The notes under the pieces were generated by a model. The model saw nothing but the letters and a program-made list of their open reading frames with translations. It was not told the origin of the DNA and did no database searches. DNA of 39,684 bases from an uncultured Desulfobacterales bacterium. GTDB lineage: Bacteria; Desulfobacterota; Desulfobacteria; Desulfobacterales; JAFDCJ01. This document shows, piece by piece, positions 16,795 to 25,387 of this stretch; positions within the stretch are counted from its first letter, which is position 1, and each line of letters begins with the position of its first letter. A program made the translations under genes and the position numbers. The DNA is taken from contig CALZJV010000023.1 of NCBI GenBank assembly GCA_945787595.1, forward strand, positions 1 through 39,684. Direction: 5' to 3'.

Positions 16795-18924
16795 CTACAG
16801 GTTTTCAAGCGCAACGGAATAGAATTTTGCAGTATATTCTTTGACCATCCGCCGGGCTGAAAACTGGGCGGCTGTGCTCTTGATAGCTTCTTTCATCACG
16901 CGCACCCATTCATGGGGAATGCCTTCATCGGATATTTTATAATATAAAGGGATGATTTCTTTTTCTAATATCCGGTATATCTCGGCGGCATCGGCCTGAT
17001 CGCGATTGCCATCGATTTCTTCATGACTCAGCGCCCAGCCATTTTTACCATTGTAGGCCTCCTCCCACCACCCGTCTAAAATGCTAAGCTGCGGCACTCC
17101 GTTAATGGCGGCCTTCATGCCGCTGGTGCCGCTGGCTTCCATTGGAGGAATCGGGGTGTTTAACCAAACATCCACGCCGTGAACCAAATACTGGGCCAGT
17201 TGCTCCCCGTAGTCTTCGACAAAGGCAATCCGCCCTCCCAGGTCGGGATTTCGGCAGGCATTAAATATCCTTTGCAAAATCTGTTTACCGGGATCATCGG
17301 CCGGGTGGGCCTTTCCGGCAAAAACAATCTGGATGGGACGCCAGCGATCGTTCAAAAGTTTTCTAAGGTGGTCCCAGGCATAAAATATCAGGTCCGCCCT
17401 TTTGTAGGTGGCAAAACGGCGGGCAAATCCGAGAGTCAGCACCGAAGGGTCCAACAAGGCGCCGCCGGCAAGCACAATGGATGGATTGGCGCGGTCTTTT
17501 ACCCAGCGCCGGCGGGATCGTTCCCGGATTGCATCGATTAACTTGACTTTCAACCAGTAATGGGTTTTCCAGAGATCCTCATCCGGTATTTTTTCAATCA
17601 GTTCCCAGATAAGCGGGTTATCATGATCTTCCAGCCAGCCGGGACCGAAATATTTGTCAAACAGCAGTCTCATTTTGGGCTCGATCCAGGTCGGCACATG
17701 AACACCATTGGTAATATGATCAATGCAGACCTCTGCCCCGCTGGAATGCGGCCAAAGAGTCCGCCACATCTGCCGGGAAACTTCTCCATGTCGCTTGCTG
17801 ACGGCGTTTCGATGGTTTGCGATGCCCAGTGCAAAGGCCGTCATGTTAAAGCCGGCCTCCGGGTGATCGGGATGAACTCCGAGCTTTAGAAAGGTCTCGC
17901 GGTCCATACTGAGGGCCGGCCAGTAGGTATGAAAGTATTTTTCCATTAGAAAAAAAGGGAAGACATCATGCCCGGCCGGCACCGGCGTGTGGGTCGTGAA
18001 TACTGAAGTATCTTTTACCCATGCCAGGGCCTCGCTGTAACTCATGCCTTGGTTGACCCGGTCTCTGATCTGCTCCAGCAATGCAAACGCGGCATGCCCT
18101 TCATTCAGATGCAGCGAAAAATGCGTGATGCCCAGGGTTTCCAGGACCTCAGCACCTCCAATTCCCAGCACGATTTCCTGCCGTAGCCGCTGCTCCAGAT
18201 CCCCGGTATACAGTCGCGCCGAAATGGCGCGGTTCCAGGGGTCATTCATTTCGATGTCCGTGTCCATCAAATAAAGGGACACGCGCCCCACACTTACCTG
18301 CCACACCGCTACATGGATGATCGGCTCAATCAAGGGTATTTTAACAATCAATTGACTGCCGTCCTGGTTTAAAACCCGCGAAATCGGTGCGGCCTCACGT
18401 TCCAGGGTTTCGGTGATATTCTCCTGCCAGCCGTCTTCCCGAATCTGCTGGTGCAGATACCCTTGCGGATACATAAATCCGACGGCCACCAGGGGCACAT
18501 TCAGATCGCTGCATTCCTTGAGATGATCGCCGGCCAGAAAACCAAGGCCGCCGGCATAAAACGGCAGCGAACGGTGCAGCCCGTATTCAGCCGAAAAATA
18601 GGCTATCGCAGGTCGGCTCGAATCCGCAGTGCCATCCAGCAGCAGACAACCTTTTTGTTCCATGTATTTTGTGAATTGGGACAGCACCACATCGTAGTGG
18701 CGCAGATATTGGGCATCGCCGGCGGCGGTTGCCAGAATATCGGCCGGAAGTTCTTTAAGCATTTTGTCGGGATTATGCCTGCTTTCCTTCCACGCCTGGC
18801 GATCCAGCATCTTGAAAAGCATTCTGGCGCCTGGATTCCAGCTCCACCACAGGTTTTCAGCCAGATTACCCAACCCCTTTATCCTTTGCGGGAGATTGGG
18901 AAATTCATTTGATTGGTTGTCCAT
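16795..18924 (-). CDS. glgP: Alpha-glucan (glycogen/maltodextrin) phosphorylase
   Basis: This 709-residue protein belongs to the shorter alpha-glucan phosphorylase type (TIGR02094). The N-terminal region LAENLWWSWNPGARMLF is the DUF3417 segment that precedes the catalytic core. The GT35 core contains AYFSAEYGLHRSLPFYAGGLG, HLNEGHAAF, TTHTPVPAGHD and the PLP-binding motif EASGTSGMKAAINGVPQLS, with the pyridoxal-phosphate lysine near residue 602. It releases glucose 1-phosphate from alpha-1,4-glucans in the cytoplasm. It is intact and convergent with the mlaF-like gene. No other glycogen gene lies in the window. Confidence 0.95.
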   Translation of the reverse strand: MDNQSNEFPNLPQRIKGLGNLAENLWWSWNPGARMLFKMLDRQAWKESRHNPDKMLKELPADILATAAGDAQYLRHYDVVLSQFTKYMEQKGCLLLDGTADSSRPAIAYFSAEYGLHRSLPFYAGGLGFLAGDHLKECSDLNVPLVAVGFMYPQGYLHQQIREDGWQENITETLEREAAPISRVLNQDGSQLIVKIPLIEPIIHVAVWQVSVGRVSLYLMDTDIEMNDPWNRAISARLYTGDLEQRLRQEIVLGIGGAEVLETLGITHFSLHLNEGHAAFALLEQIRDRVNQGMSYSEALAWVKDTSVFTTHTPVPAGHDVFPFFLMEKYFHTYWPALSMDRETFLKLGVHPDHPEAGFNMTAFALGIANHRNAVSKRHGEVSRQMWRTLWPHSSGAEVCIDHITNGVHVPTWIEPKMRLLFDKYFGPGWLEDHDNPLIWELIEKIPDEDLWKTHYWLKVKLIDAIRERSRRRWVKDRANPSIVLAGGALLDPSVLTLGFARRFATYKRADLIFYAWDHLRKLLNDRWRPIQIVFAGKAHPADDPGKQILQRIFNACRNPDLGGRIAFVEDYGEQLAQYLVHGVDVWLNTPIPPMEASGTSGMKAAINGVPQLSILDGWWEEAYNGKNGWALSHEEIDGNRDQADAAEIYRILEKEIIPLYYKISDEGIPHEWVRVMKEAIKSTAAQFSARRMVKEYTAKFYSVALENL

Positions 18925-19084
18925 TTCTAGTACCCTCTTATCTCATTAAGTTCTGTTTTCTGCCGCTTCCATTCCATATACAAAAAGCGGTCGAACTACT
19001 TTTACCACGCTTTCTCAGCAAGTGATGTGCCAATTTTATAACTTATTGTAATTATATAATCAATTATAACTTGAAGATTTGTCT
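18925..19084. other. Upstream region of glgP
   Basis: These 160 bases hold the glgP promoter region. They are AT-rich near 19035-19070 and have no clear promoter hexamers. No gene is seen. Confidence 0.4.
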
Positions 19085-19099
19085 GGAATCCACAGTTCC
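19085..19099. promoter_or_regulatory. Dyad GGAA-N7-TTCC, copy 2
   Basis: CTGGAA, seven bases, TTCCGG. It lies immediately before the phosphatase fragment, about 490 bases upstream of the small exported protein gene at 19576. It has the same half-sites and spacing as the copies at 188, 19401 and 25195. Confidence 0.45.
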
Positions 19100-19108
19100 G
19101 GTTTTTTA

Positions 19109-19255
19109 AACATTGCCGTAACCAGTATTTACTGCGATGAAACTGAGGGAGACTATTATATCTACTACCTGGAGACAAACGACCGTGGTACGGGAAAAGT
19201 AAGTATGGTTGTCGGTGATCTTTCAGGACATTTGATAAATTGCAAGTCAAATTGA
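19109..19255 (+). pseudogene. Fragment of a SpoIIE/RsbU-type PP2C serine phosphatase
   Basis: A 48-codon open stretch reads NIAVTSIYCDETEGDYYIYYL and VSMVVGDLSGH before a stop at 19253-19255. The GDYY and VGDxSGH motifs, at the normal distance apart, are the metal-binding core of SpoIIE-family phosphatases, which usually form the output domain of response regulators. Nothing before or after can be joined to it, and the H after SG runs into unrelated sequence rather than GIPAA. It is a relic of a larger gene. Confidence 0.7.
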
Positions 19256-19400
19256 GCGCGTCCGTGAGAATTTTTAAGTCTGATTTTGAGAAATTATCAG
19301 AATCAGGAATTCTTGTTGGAAAAATTAAATATTATCAATCTATTACGTCGGCCATCGCAAACAGATAGCCCAAAATCACTTAAGAGTTGGATCGTACATA

Positions 19401-19415
19401 GGAATTCGCAGTTCC
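19401..19415. promoter_or_regulatory. Dyad GGAA-N7-TTCC, copy 3, at an enhancer position
   Basis: ATAGGAA, seven bases, TTCCGGC. The centre is about 86 bases upstream of the start site predicted from the -24/-12 element at 19469. That is the usual place for an upstream activating site of an NtrC-family activator. Confidence 0.5.
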
Positions 19416-19468
19416 GGCGTTTATTCAGAAAATTCATAATACGCAATAAAATAAATAGGTTATTAAAT

Positions 19469-19484
19469 TGGCATTTTTGTTGCA
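19469..19484 (+). promoter_or_regulatory. Sigma-54 (-24/-12) promoter of the small exported protein
   Basis: TGGCA, six bases, TTGCA; GG at 19470-19471 and GC at 19482-19483 have the exact 12-base offset. The predicted start is near 19494, about 80 bases before the ATG at 19576. The match, the AT-rich flank and the dyad upstream support it together. Confidence 0.65.
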
Positions 19485-19575
19485 TTTAATTCTCGCAAGT
19501 CAGGAAATCTGCCCGGTAATAAATTCGATTGCCGGGATGAGCCTGAAAACCATCAAACAGATAGGAGGTAATGAA

Positions 19576-19863
19576 ATGATCAAAATTGTCAAAAAACAAC
19601 TTCTTGGTATCCTGGTTTTATTCGCGATTTTCGCCTTTTGCGGCGCTGCAATTGCCGCAGAGAGCATGACGATCGTCGGAACAATCAATGACGACGGTGT
19701 ATTGGTAGATGAAAGCGGCGCACTCTACATGCTTTCCGAAGATGATAAAGGTGAAGAAGTCGCCGAAAACTCGGGCAAAAAGGTCGAGGTGAAGGGCACC
19801 GTGGAGGAAAGCAGCGATGGCACCAAGACGATCGCAATTGAATCCTATAAAGTAATGGAATAA
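19576..19863 (+). CDS. Small exported OB-fold-like protein, paralogue of 25388
   Basis: This 95-residue protein starts at 19576 after a strong ATAGGAGG ribosome site. Residues 1-27 form a signal peptide ending near AIAA, so the mature protein of about 68 residues is periplasmic or exported. The mature part is short beta strands: MTIVGTINDDGVLVDESG, then LYMLSEDDKGEEV and KKVEVKGTVEES, ending AIESYKVME. This is the layout of a small five-strand OB-like barrel and resembles the product at 25388 residue by residue (IVGTIND with LVGEVND, VEVKGTVEES with VKVVGRIVES). No enzyme motif is present. A sigma-54 promoter and a dyad lie upstream, and a strong terminator follows, so it forms a single-gene transcript. 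The function is unknown. Confidence 0.82.
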   Translation: MIKIVKKQLLGILVLFAIFAFCGAAIAAESMTIVGTINDDGVLVDESGALYMLSEDDKGEEVAENSGKKVEVKGTVEESSDGTKTIAIESYKVME

Positions 19864-19890
19864 CGATCGTAAAAAATGCTGTCAGATTTC

Positions 19891-19924
19891 AAACAGGGGG
19901 GAGATTTGTCCCCCCTGTTTTTTT
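19891..19924 (+). terminator. Rho-independent terminator of the small exported protein gene
   Basis: An 11-base perfect stem (AAACAGGGGGG with CCCCCCTGTTT) with an 8-base loop is followed by a run of T to 19924. It starts 28 bases after the stop codon. Confidence 0.92.
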
Positions 19925-20008
19925 CAGATAATTGATTTCCAACAGAACCTAAAAAAACCGGTGCCGCCGTCCTTCGGAATAAACGGTGTTCAAAGATCTT
20001 ATTAAATT

Positions 20009-21142
20009 CTACGACTTATTTTTCGTTTTTATTAGCATCTCTTTGATTTTATTGGGATTCCGCTTATATATGTGCAAGACTGCCTGGTAGCCCGTATTTT
20101 TGACCAGCCTGATTCCTTCCAAAAGATGACGATATTTTTTGATTCGCAATTTCGATTCTAATCCCCTTTCGATTTCAACCGACTGAAAAGTATCAAGATA
20201 CCTGGATACAATTTTTGGGAAAAAAACATTTACCAAGCCACCGACAAGCCCCTCTTCAACCGCGACCCATTGTTCGACAATCTCTTCGACATCATGTGCT
20301 TTTACCGCAGCCGGGTTCTTCAATTCATTTTGTATTGCCTGTTCGGTATACGGTCGCAGCGCAATGTGCAATGTTTCCTCAATCGGCACAATTAAGGCAT
20401 TGTATGTCAGTTGGGCACTATTTTGCCAGATGGTATAGTTATTCCGCACAAATTCTATCGTTCCATCTTTCTTTATTTCCAGCATGGATGAATATGAACC
20501 GATTTCACCGATAAAATGGGTACCGCGCAAAGAAATTTTTACTTCTTTCTTAGGATTTTCATTAAAGAAAGAATAGGTTCCGCAATATTCTCTAGCCAGA
20601 TTATGGACTAAAAATACCGTGATGCCTTGATTTTCGGGAATAACCGGGTCCTCATATTGCAAGGTTTTGATTTGTGAGTACGGATTATCGAGCCTGGTTT
20701 CATTCAAAATTAAATCGATCACATCGCTGCAGTAATTTTTGTACAATGTTGCGTATTCATTCCTTGTTTCCGGTACAAAAACCAGCCGCTGTTTAAAATT
20801 ATCAAGCTTCCATCTCAAAGAACCTCCACCCAGATCTCTTCTAATTTTTCTAATTAGGTCCTTGCGACTGCTGAAATATTCTTTGGTGTATTTGATGCCG
20901 GCTTTATCGATGGTTTCTTCAAAATCATTAAAAGCATACACAGGTTCAACTTTGTCTTCGAGCTGCATGAGTTCGACAAGGCGGGAATAATTCGATGTAA
21001 TCTCAGGCAGAGTGCCGGTGGTACCGGCAGACAGAATGGCAGAAGAATGCAGTGCCACAGTCATTATGGCAAGGCTATAAATTATTTTGTGATTTGCAGC
21101 TGTGCGGGCGACTATCCGACGGCTTCCGATTGTTCGTTTCAT
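20009..21142 (-). CDS. Exported protein of unknown function with an EExxH motif
   Basis: This 377-residue protein has an N-terminal signal-like segment (IIYSLAIMTVALHSSAILSAG, about 20-41) after a basic region, so it is probably exported. I do not recognise a family. The middle is rich in beta strands and charged residues. At about 255-262 it reads VPIEETLHIALRP, and some 50 residues later VAVEEGLVGGLV. An EExxH helix followed by an EExxxGG helix recalls gluzincin metallopeptidases, but the first histidine of HExxH is absent. The only in-frame start is at 21142; the ribosome site is weak. It stands alone, and its stop faces the terminator of the small protein gene. Confidence 0.72.
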   Translation of the reverse strand: MKRTIGSRRIVARTAANHKIIYSLAIMTVALHSSAILSAGTTGTLPEITSNYSRLVELMQLEDKVEPVYAFNDFEETIDKAGIKYTKEYFSSRKDLIRKIRRDLGGGSLRWKLDNFKQRLVFVPETRNEYATLYKNYCSDVIDLILNETRLDNPYSQIKTLQYEDPVIPENQGITVFLVHNLAREYCGTYSFFNENPKKEVKISLRGTHFIGEIGSYSSMLEIKKDGTIEFVRNNYTIWQNSAQLTYNALIVPIEETLHIALRPYTEQAIQNELKNPAAVKAHDVEEIVEQWVAVEEGLVGGLVNVFFPKIVSRYLDTFQSVEIERGLESKLRIKKYRHLLEGIRLVKNTGYQAVLHIYKRNPNKIKEMLIKTKNKS

Positions 21143-21240
21143 GAATTCGATTTTTTACATCCTGTCTGCCGTCTCTTTTCAAATCAAAGAGTGCAGCTCA
21201 ATTTGCTACAAACAATATCGGCAAGGGGGCTTAAAACCTG

Positions 21241-21680
21241 AGAGAAATATTGCAGCAGCTCTCGACCCGAAGGCCGGCACGGTCCGCCGTGACCCTTTCG
21301 CCGCTACCACTTGGGCGACTACTTCAGGCGCAGGATCAATCTCGGCAAAAAGACCGAGCAGTCTAAGCTGCCCAGGACCTTTTACCTGAACTGGGTCCGC
21401 AAGACCGCGGACGGCAAGTGGCTTTGGCCCGGATTCGGCGAGAACAGCAGGGTACTCCAGAGGGTATTCGAGCGCGGTGCAGGCACTATTGATGCAGAGA
21501 AGACGGCAAGCGGCTACATGCCCAAGGAAGACGACATCGACTTCAATGGGCTCGAAGAGGAAGAAATTGCGAGGGCATAAAGGAGTTTCTATCTGTGGCG
21601 GTGGCCGGATGGAAGCATAAGATGGAGTCCATCAAGGAGCACAAGGCACGCTTTGGTGACAAGCCCCCCTGGAACTCTGC
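21241..21680 (+). pseudogene. pckG: C-terminal remnant of GTP-type PEP carboxykinase
   Basis: Three frames together spell the end of PckG. AALDPKAGTVRRDPF is in one frame (about 21250-21300). RYHLGDYF, then LPRTFYLNWVRKTADGKW and LWPGFGENSRVLQRVFERG, are in the next, ending at the TAA at 21578-21580. GWKHKMESIKEHKARFGDK follows in a third after the stop. FGENSRVL is a conserved part of the active-site region of GTP-dependent PEPCK. The upstream three quarters of the gene, with the substrate-binding loops, is missing. At least two frameshifts and a small deletion separate the pieces, so no function remains. It points to a lost or relocated gluconeogenic gene. Confidence 0.8.
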
Positions 21681-21744
21681 GAATTTAGACAGGAATCGTT
21701 TTTCTTCTTATTTATTGTTGTGCAGGCGCCGATTCAGAACTTTG

Positions 21745-22431
21745 CTATCCTTTCAGGATGATCCGTGCATCGACCACGACGCACTTATCGGCGGTGCACA
21801 TAACGGGATTCAAGTCGATGGATTCGATATAGGATTCAATTTGCATCACCAACCCGGAAAATGTCAGCAGCATATGGGTTAATTTCTCTAGATTGATGGG
21901 CTCGCCACCGCGATAGCCCTCAAGCAACTGATAAGCCTTAAGTCCTTTTATCATGGAGGTGACATCTTCGGGCCTCAAAGGCGCCATCCGCAACACGGTA
22001 TCCCGGTAAATCTCCACGCCGGTTCCCCCGATTCCCAAAAGGACGACCGGGCCGAATTGATAATCTATCTTTGCGCCGACAATCAGCTCGAATCCGGTCA
22101 GGGATTCCTCAACCAGCATACCATGAAATCCTTTAATCGAGCTGAAACGCCGAAAGGTTTCGGACAGAGTCCGGTCGTCGTCTATTCCCAAAACAACGCC
22201 CCCGATATCGGATTTATGAATGACTTCGGGAGAAACCACCTTTGCCACCAGGGGATACCCGGTTTTATTTGCAAAATCAAAGGCATCATCCATGCTCTGT
22301 GTGCATATAAACTTTGGCACATCCATACCGCATAATTTCAAAAGGTGCTTGGCATCCGGCTCCAGAATCCAGCCATGTTCGCCTGACCGCGCAAGGATAT
22401 GCTCAATTTCTTTGTTCAGCATGGCTGACAT
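21745..22431 (-). CDS. acdB: ADP-forming acyl-CoA synthetase, ATP-grasp (beta) subunit
   Basis: This 228-residue protein is an ATP-grasp domain of the acetyl-CoA synthetase (ADP-forming) type: MDVPKFICTQSMDDAFDFA, YPLVAKVVSPEVIHKSDIGGV, GFELIVGAKIDYQFGPVVLLGIGG, and a C-terminal SIDLNPVMC. It carries out the nucleotide step: phosphoryl transfer from the alpha subunit His to ADP, conserving acyl-CoA energy as ATP, or the reverse. Its start overlaps the end of the alpha subunit gene by 16 bases, so the two are translationally coupled. Confidence 0.92.
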   Translation of the reverse strand: MSAMLNKEIEHILARSGEHGWILEPDAKHLLKLCGMDVPKFICTQSMDDAFDFANKTGYPLVAKVVSPEVIHKSDIGGVVLGIDDDRTLSETFRRFSSIKGFHGMLVEESLTGFELIVGAKIDYQFGPVVLLGIGGTGVEIYRDTVLRMAPLRPEDVTSMIKGLKAYQLLEGYRGGEPINLEKLTHMLLTFSGLVMQIESYIESIDLNPVMCTADKCVVVDARIILKG

Positions 22432-23825
22432 CTCCGTAAAGCCTCAACCATCAGGACCGCTCCCTCTATTGAAGAAGAGACGGGCGTGTGATTGAGTTCA
22501 AATCCTTCTATCAGCATACGGTATTTTTCCACATGGGGAACATAGGCAACCAGTGGTTTGTTTTCTCTGCGAGAAATCTGGCTCAACCTGGCTCCGAGAT
22601 CCGAGGTAATACCCGGTATATAGGGCAGTAAAAGAACGATAATAGCGTCAATTTGCGGGATCCGGCTTAATTCCTTGACAGCTTTGACAAAATCATGATC
22701 CATGGCACTTCCGGTTAGATCGATCGGGTTGTTGAGTGCGGCAATGGCCTGCACGCTGGCTGACAGTTGATCCCGGATTTTCTTTTGGTTGGATTCTGAA
22801 AGATTTGGTACGGATAACCCCCGGGCGGAACAATAATCTACGGATAACGCGCCATGTCCGCCACTGCCGGTCACAATACCCACGTTACCCGTAATCGCCT
22901 TCGTATAACAGCTCAATGACTCACAGAAAGAGACCAGTTCAATCTCGTTGGCGGCCTCCACCACCCCATACTGAGCCAGCACTGCGGAAAAAACTTCATG
23001 ATCCCCGGCCAATGAAGCGGTATGACTGGTAACAGCACGGCGGCCGGCGTCGGTTTTGCCGGCTTTTAATACAATGATCGGTTTAGGAGAGCGGCTGGCG
23101 GCCAGGATAAAATCCCTTCCTTCGTTTTTGCCGAAACCTTCAATATAAAATGTGATCACCCCTGTTGCCGGATCGGCGACCAGATAGTCCAGCAGGTTTT
23201 GCTCGGTGATGAGTGCTTTGTTGCCGATACTCACCGCCAAAGATAAACCAATCCCCTGCTCGGCAAATTTGACCATCTGATCAACCAGGACCCCACCGCT
23301 CTGACTGACAAAGGCAACGTTTCCGGAAACCGGGTGAACCATGCGCTCACCGGGGAGAAAAAAAGTGTCGACCACGGAAGGCACGTAAATTCCTAAACAG
23401 TTAGGTCCGATGAAGGGAAAATTGGCCTCGCGGGCCATGGCCGCCAGGCGATCCTGCAGGTCTTTGCGGCCGACCTCGGCAAATCCCCCGGAAACGATCG
23501 TAGCACCGCCAACGCCATTCCGAATACAGTCCTGCAGCACATCCGCGACCAGGTCTGCACGAACGGCAATCACCGCCAGATCGACCTTTTGCGGGATCTC
23601 CGAGATATCGGTGAACACATTTTCTCCCATAAGCGACCCGCCGCGAGGATTCACCGGGAAGACGTTTACCGGATAGCGCAGATGGGCCTTGTTATAGACG
23701 ATATTGGCAGGATGGTGATCATTGGTAAACGACACGCCGATGATCGCCAGGGATTTGGGCTCGAACAATGGTTGTAAGTTCAATGCTTTCTTCCTCGTCA
23801 GTGGACTACTATCGACAACATTCAT
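22416..23825 (-). CDS. acdA: ADP-forming acyl-CoA synthetase, CoA-binding (alpha) subunit
   Basis: This 469-residue protein has an N-terminal CoA-binding Rossmann domain (LFEPKSLAIIGVS, NIVYNKAHL) followed by two flavodoxin-like ligase domains (GPNCLGIYVPS, NVAFVSQSGGVLVDQMVKFA). The phosphorylated His is in AVTSHTASLAG, near residue 268. With the overlapping ATP-grasp subunit it makes a complete ADP-forming acetate or acyl-CoA ligase. In many relatives both parts are fused; here they are split. Such enzymes usually act in the ATP-forming direction during amino-acid or pyruvate breakdown. The acyl substrate cannot be told from sequence. Confidence 0.93.
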   Translation of the reverse strand: MNVVDSSPLTRKKALNLQPLFEPKSLAIIGVSFTNDHHPANIVYNKAHLRYPVNVFPVNPRGGSLMGENVFTDISEIPQKVDLAVIAVRADLVADVLQDCIRNGVGGATIVSGGFAEVGRKDLQDRLAAMAREANFPFIGPNCLGIYVPSVVDTFFLPGERMVHPVSGNVAFVSQSGGVLVDQMVKFAEQGIGLSLAVSIGNKALITEQNLLDYLVADPATGVITFYIEGFGKNEGRDFILAASRSPKPIIVLKAGKTDAGRRAVTSHTASLAGDHEVFSAVLAQYGVVEAANEIELVSFCESLSCYTKAITGNVGIVTGSGGHGALSVDYCSARGLSVPNLSESNQKKIRDQLSASVQAIAALNNPIDLTGSAMDHDFVKAVKELSRIPQIDAIIVLLLPYIPGITSDLGARLSQISRRENKPLVAYVPHVEKYRMLIEGFELNHTPVSSSIEGAVLMVEALRRCQPC

Positions 23826-24019
23826 CTGGGTTTATAGTTTGCTATTTTGCAAAAGTCAAACCGGCGAAATTAAGTATCGCTGTAATTATGTAATAAATTA
23901 TATTTGATTCAGTTTATCCCGCCATTGACAGGATCCTCCTCAGACAGCCTTTCCCGTTGCTGCTGAGTCGATCTCTTGATATAAACCGTTAGACTTGGAT
24001 TGACTGTTAAAAAATTATC

Positions 24020-24798
24020 GTCAGTTACTCCTGTCTTTCTTGCAGATTTATCCTTCTGTATAGATCATTGTCATGGCGCCCCAGGGTATGATACGCACCG
24101 CAGTTCAAGCGGTTAAAGCCGGTGCCAATGATTACCTCACTTATCCTCTTGATGCCGCAGAGATAAAGCTGATCTCCGAAAAAATTAACAAGACCAAAAT
24201 GATGCAGTCTGAATTGGATTGCCTGAGGGATTAATTCTGGCTTGTGGACGCATTTGAGATTTTTGGGATCAACAGTGATCGGATGAGAATGATTTTCCAG
24301 CAAATCCGCTCGGTGTCACCAACCATGAGCACGGTGTTGCTGATGGGCGAAACCGGAACAGGCAAGAGTGTCCTGGCACAACTGATTCATAAACACAGCA
24401 ATCGCAGGGATGCCCAATTTATCAGTGTTCACTGTGGCGCCTTGCCGGACACACTTATTGAAAGCGAAATGTTCGGGCATGAAAAAGGAGCCTTCACGGG
24501 AGCAGTACACAGAAAACTAGGTAAGTTCGAGTTTGCCTCGGGGGGTACGATTTTTTTGGATGAGATCGGTACAACCTCCTTTGCGGCTCAGATTAAGTTG
24601 CTGCAAGTTTTGCAGGACGGCACTTATCAACGGCCTGGAAATATCCGGGAATTGGAGAATTTAGTCGAACGGACCTATATTCTCGAAACTTCTTCTGTAT
24701 TTACACCTGAAAGTTTTCCCAGTGAACTGTTCGAAAAAGAGACTGTATCCTTCATTATTCCATCCAGTGAACAACTGACATTGGCCGAGGTAAGGTAA
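24020..24798 (+). pseudogene. Sigma-54-dependent response regulator, truncated and interrupted
   Basis: The back half of a receiver domain (IIVMAPQGMIRTAVQAVKAG, NDYLTYPLDAAEI) and then an AAA+ domain are readable in one frame. TAG interrupts it near 24053 and TAA at 24232-24234. Walker A GETGTGKS, GAFTGA (sigma-54 contact) and FLDEIG (Walker B) are present. After VLQDGTYQR the sequence jumps to PGNIRELENLVERTYILE. About 85-90 codons, including the sensor and arginine-finger region, are deleted in frame. The frame ends at LAEVR, so the C-terminal FIS-type DNA-binding helices are gone too. It cannot act as a transcription activator. An open frame from the GTG at 24244 (184 codons) could make only part of the ATPase. 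Confidence 0.85.
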
Positions 24799-24804
24799 TT
24801 CAGT

Positions 24805-24820
24805 TGGCATCAGGTTTGCA
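24805..24820 (+). promoter_or_regulatory. Sigma-54 (-24/-12) promoter
   Basis: TGGCAT, five bases, TTGCA; GG at 24806-24807 and GC at 24818-24819 are 12 bases apart, a near-perfect RpoN site. The predicted start near 24831 leaves a 36-base leader before the small gene at 24867. It lies just after the stop of the broken activator. Confidence 0.65.
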
Positions 24821-24866
24821 TAACATTTTAACAGTATGAATATTAAACTCCTGACATGGGGGCTTC

Positions 24867-25097
24867 ATGGACATCGTAAGAGGTATTGTCATTCCAGCAG
24901 GTTGGGATCTCAATGGGAACATCGTCAAACTTTCAATCGCAAGTAGTGACGAGCAGGAATACCTCATTGAAAACCATCACAAAATTCCAAAACTAAAAAC
25001 CCTTTTGAGACAGGAGGTCGTAGCGAGCGGTTCCATCAAGGACAAGAAGAATTATAAAACAATTAACGTAGCAGCAATTCACCAAGAAAAAACCTAA
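24867..25097 (+). CDS. Small protein of unknown function (OB-like)
   Basis: This 76-residue protein has no signal peptide. The sequence MDIVRGIVIPAGWDLNGNIVK, then LSIASSDEQEYLIEN, LKTLLRQEVVASGSI and KTINVAAI, shows alternating beta strands like a minimal nucleic-acid or ligand-binding barrel; the final V-x-GxI strand pattern recalls the two small exported proteins. No catalytic residues are evident. Support for it being real: a good sigma-54 promoter 36 bases upstream and strand-like periodicity. Against: the ribosome site is poor (a G-run at 24857-24861). It may be a cytoplasmic companion of the exported proteins. Confidence 0.6.
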   Translation: MDIVRGIVIPAGWDLNGNIVKLSIASSDEQEYLIENHHKIPKLKTLLRQEVVASGSIKDKKNYKTINVAAIHQEKT

Positions 25098-25387
25098 TCG
25101 GCCTTCTATACTATCGCGATAATTGCCGATGGGTCGAAAAGTCGAAAGGAGAAATTTAGAGGATTTCAATTTCCGACAATCTGTCATAAATACTGGAACT
25201 TCAGATTCCGGTATATCCGAAAATCGGATATGACAATTCCGATTTTGAGATGCTCTTAACTTATTGATAAAATATTTTTTTAGATATCTCGTGATTCGTA
25301 AAATTTTAAATTCTCTTATTGAAGGTGCCAGGCAACGTCTTGTCCTGGTGATATCAGAACAGGAAACCGGTTTTAGGAGGTTAAACC
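25098..25387. other. Upstream region of the second small exported protein
   Basis: These 290 bases carry the GGAA-N7-TTCC dyad at 25195 and a perfect 8-base hairpin at 25213-25231 (ATATCCGA, AAA, TCGGATAT). I could not find a -24/-12 element with correct spacing. The nearest, GGCA near 25331 followed by TTGT, is one base short and lacks GC. No gene is seen. Confidence 0.5.
25195..25209. promoter_or_regulatory. Dyad GGAA-N7-TTCC, copy 4
   Basis: TACTGGAA, seven bases, TTCCGGTA: the best palindrome of the four copies, with eight-base arms and one mismatch. It lies 179-193 bases upstream of the ATG at 25388. Confidence 0.5.

Noticed and set aside
18965..18980. Minus-strand GG/GC spacing before glgP
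   Set aside because: The -12 half is GCGGC, far from TTGCA.
23849..23862. Minus-strand -24/-12-like spacing before acdA
   Set aside because: The -24 half reads GGTT instead of GGCA and the implied start would leave only about 12 bases before the ATG.
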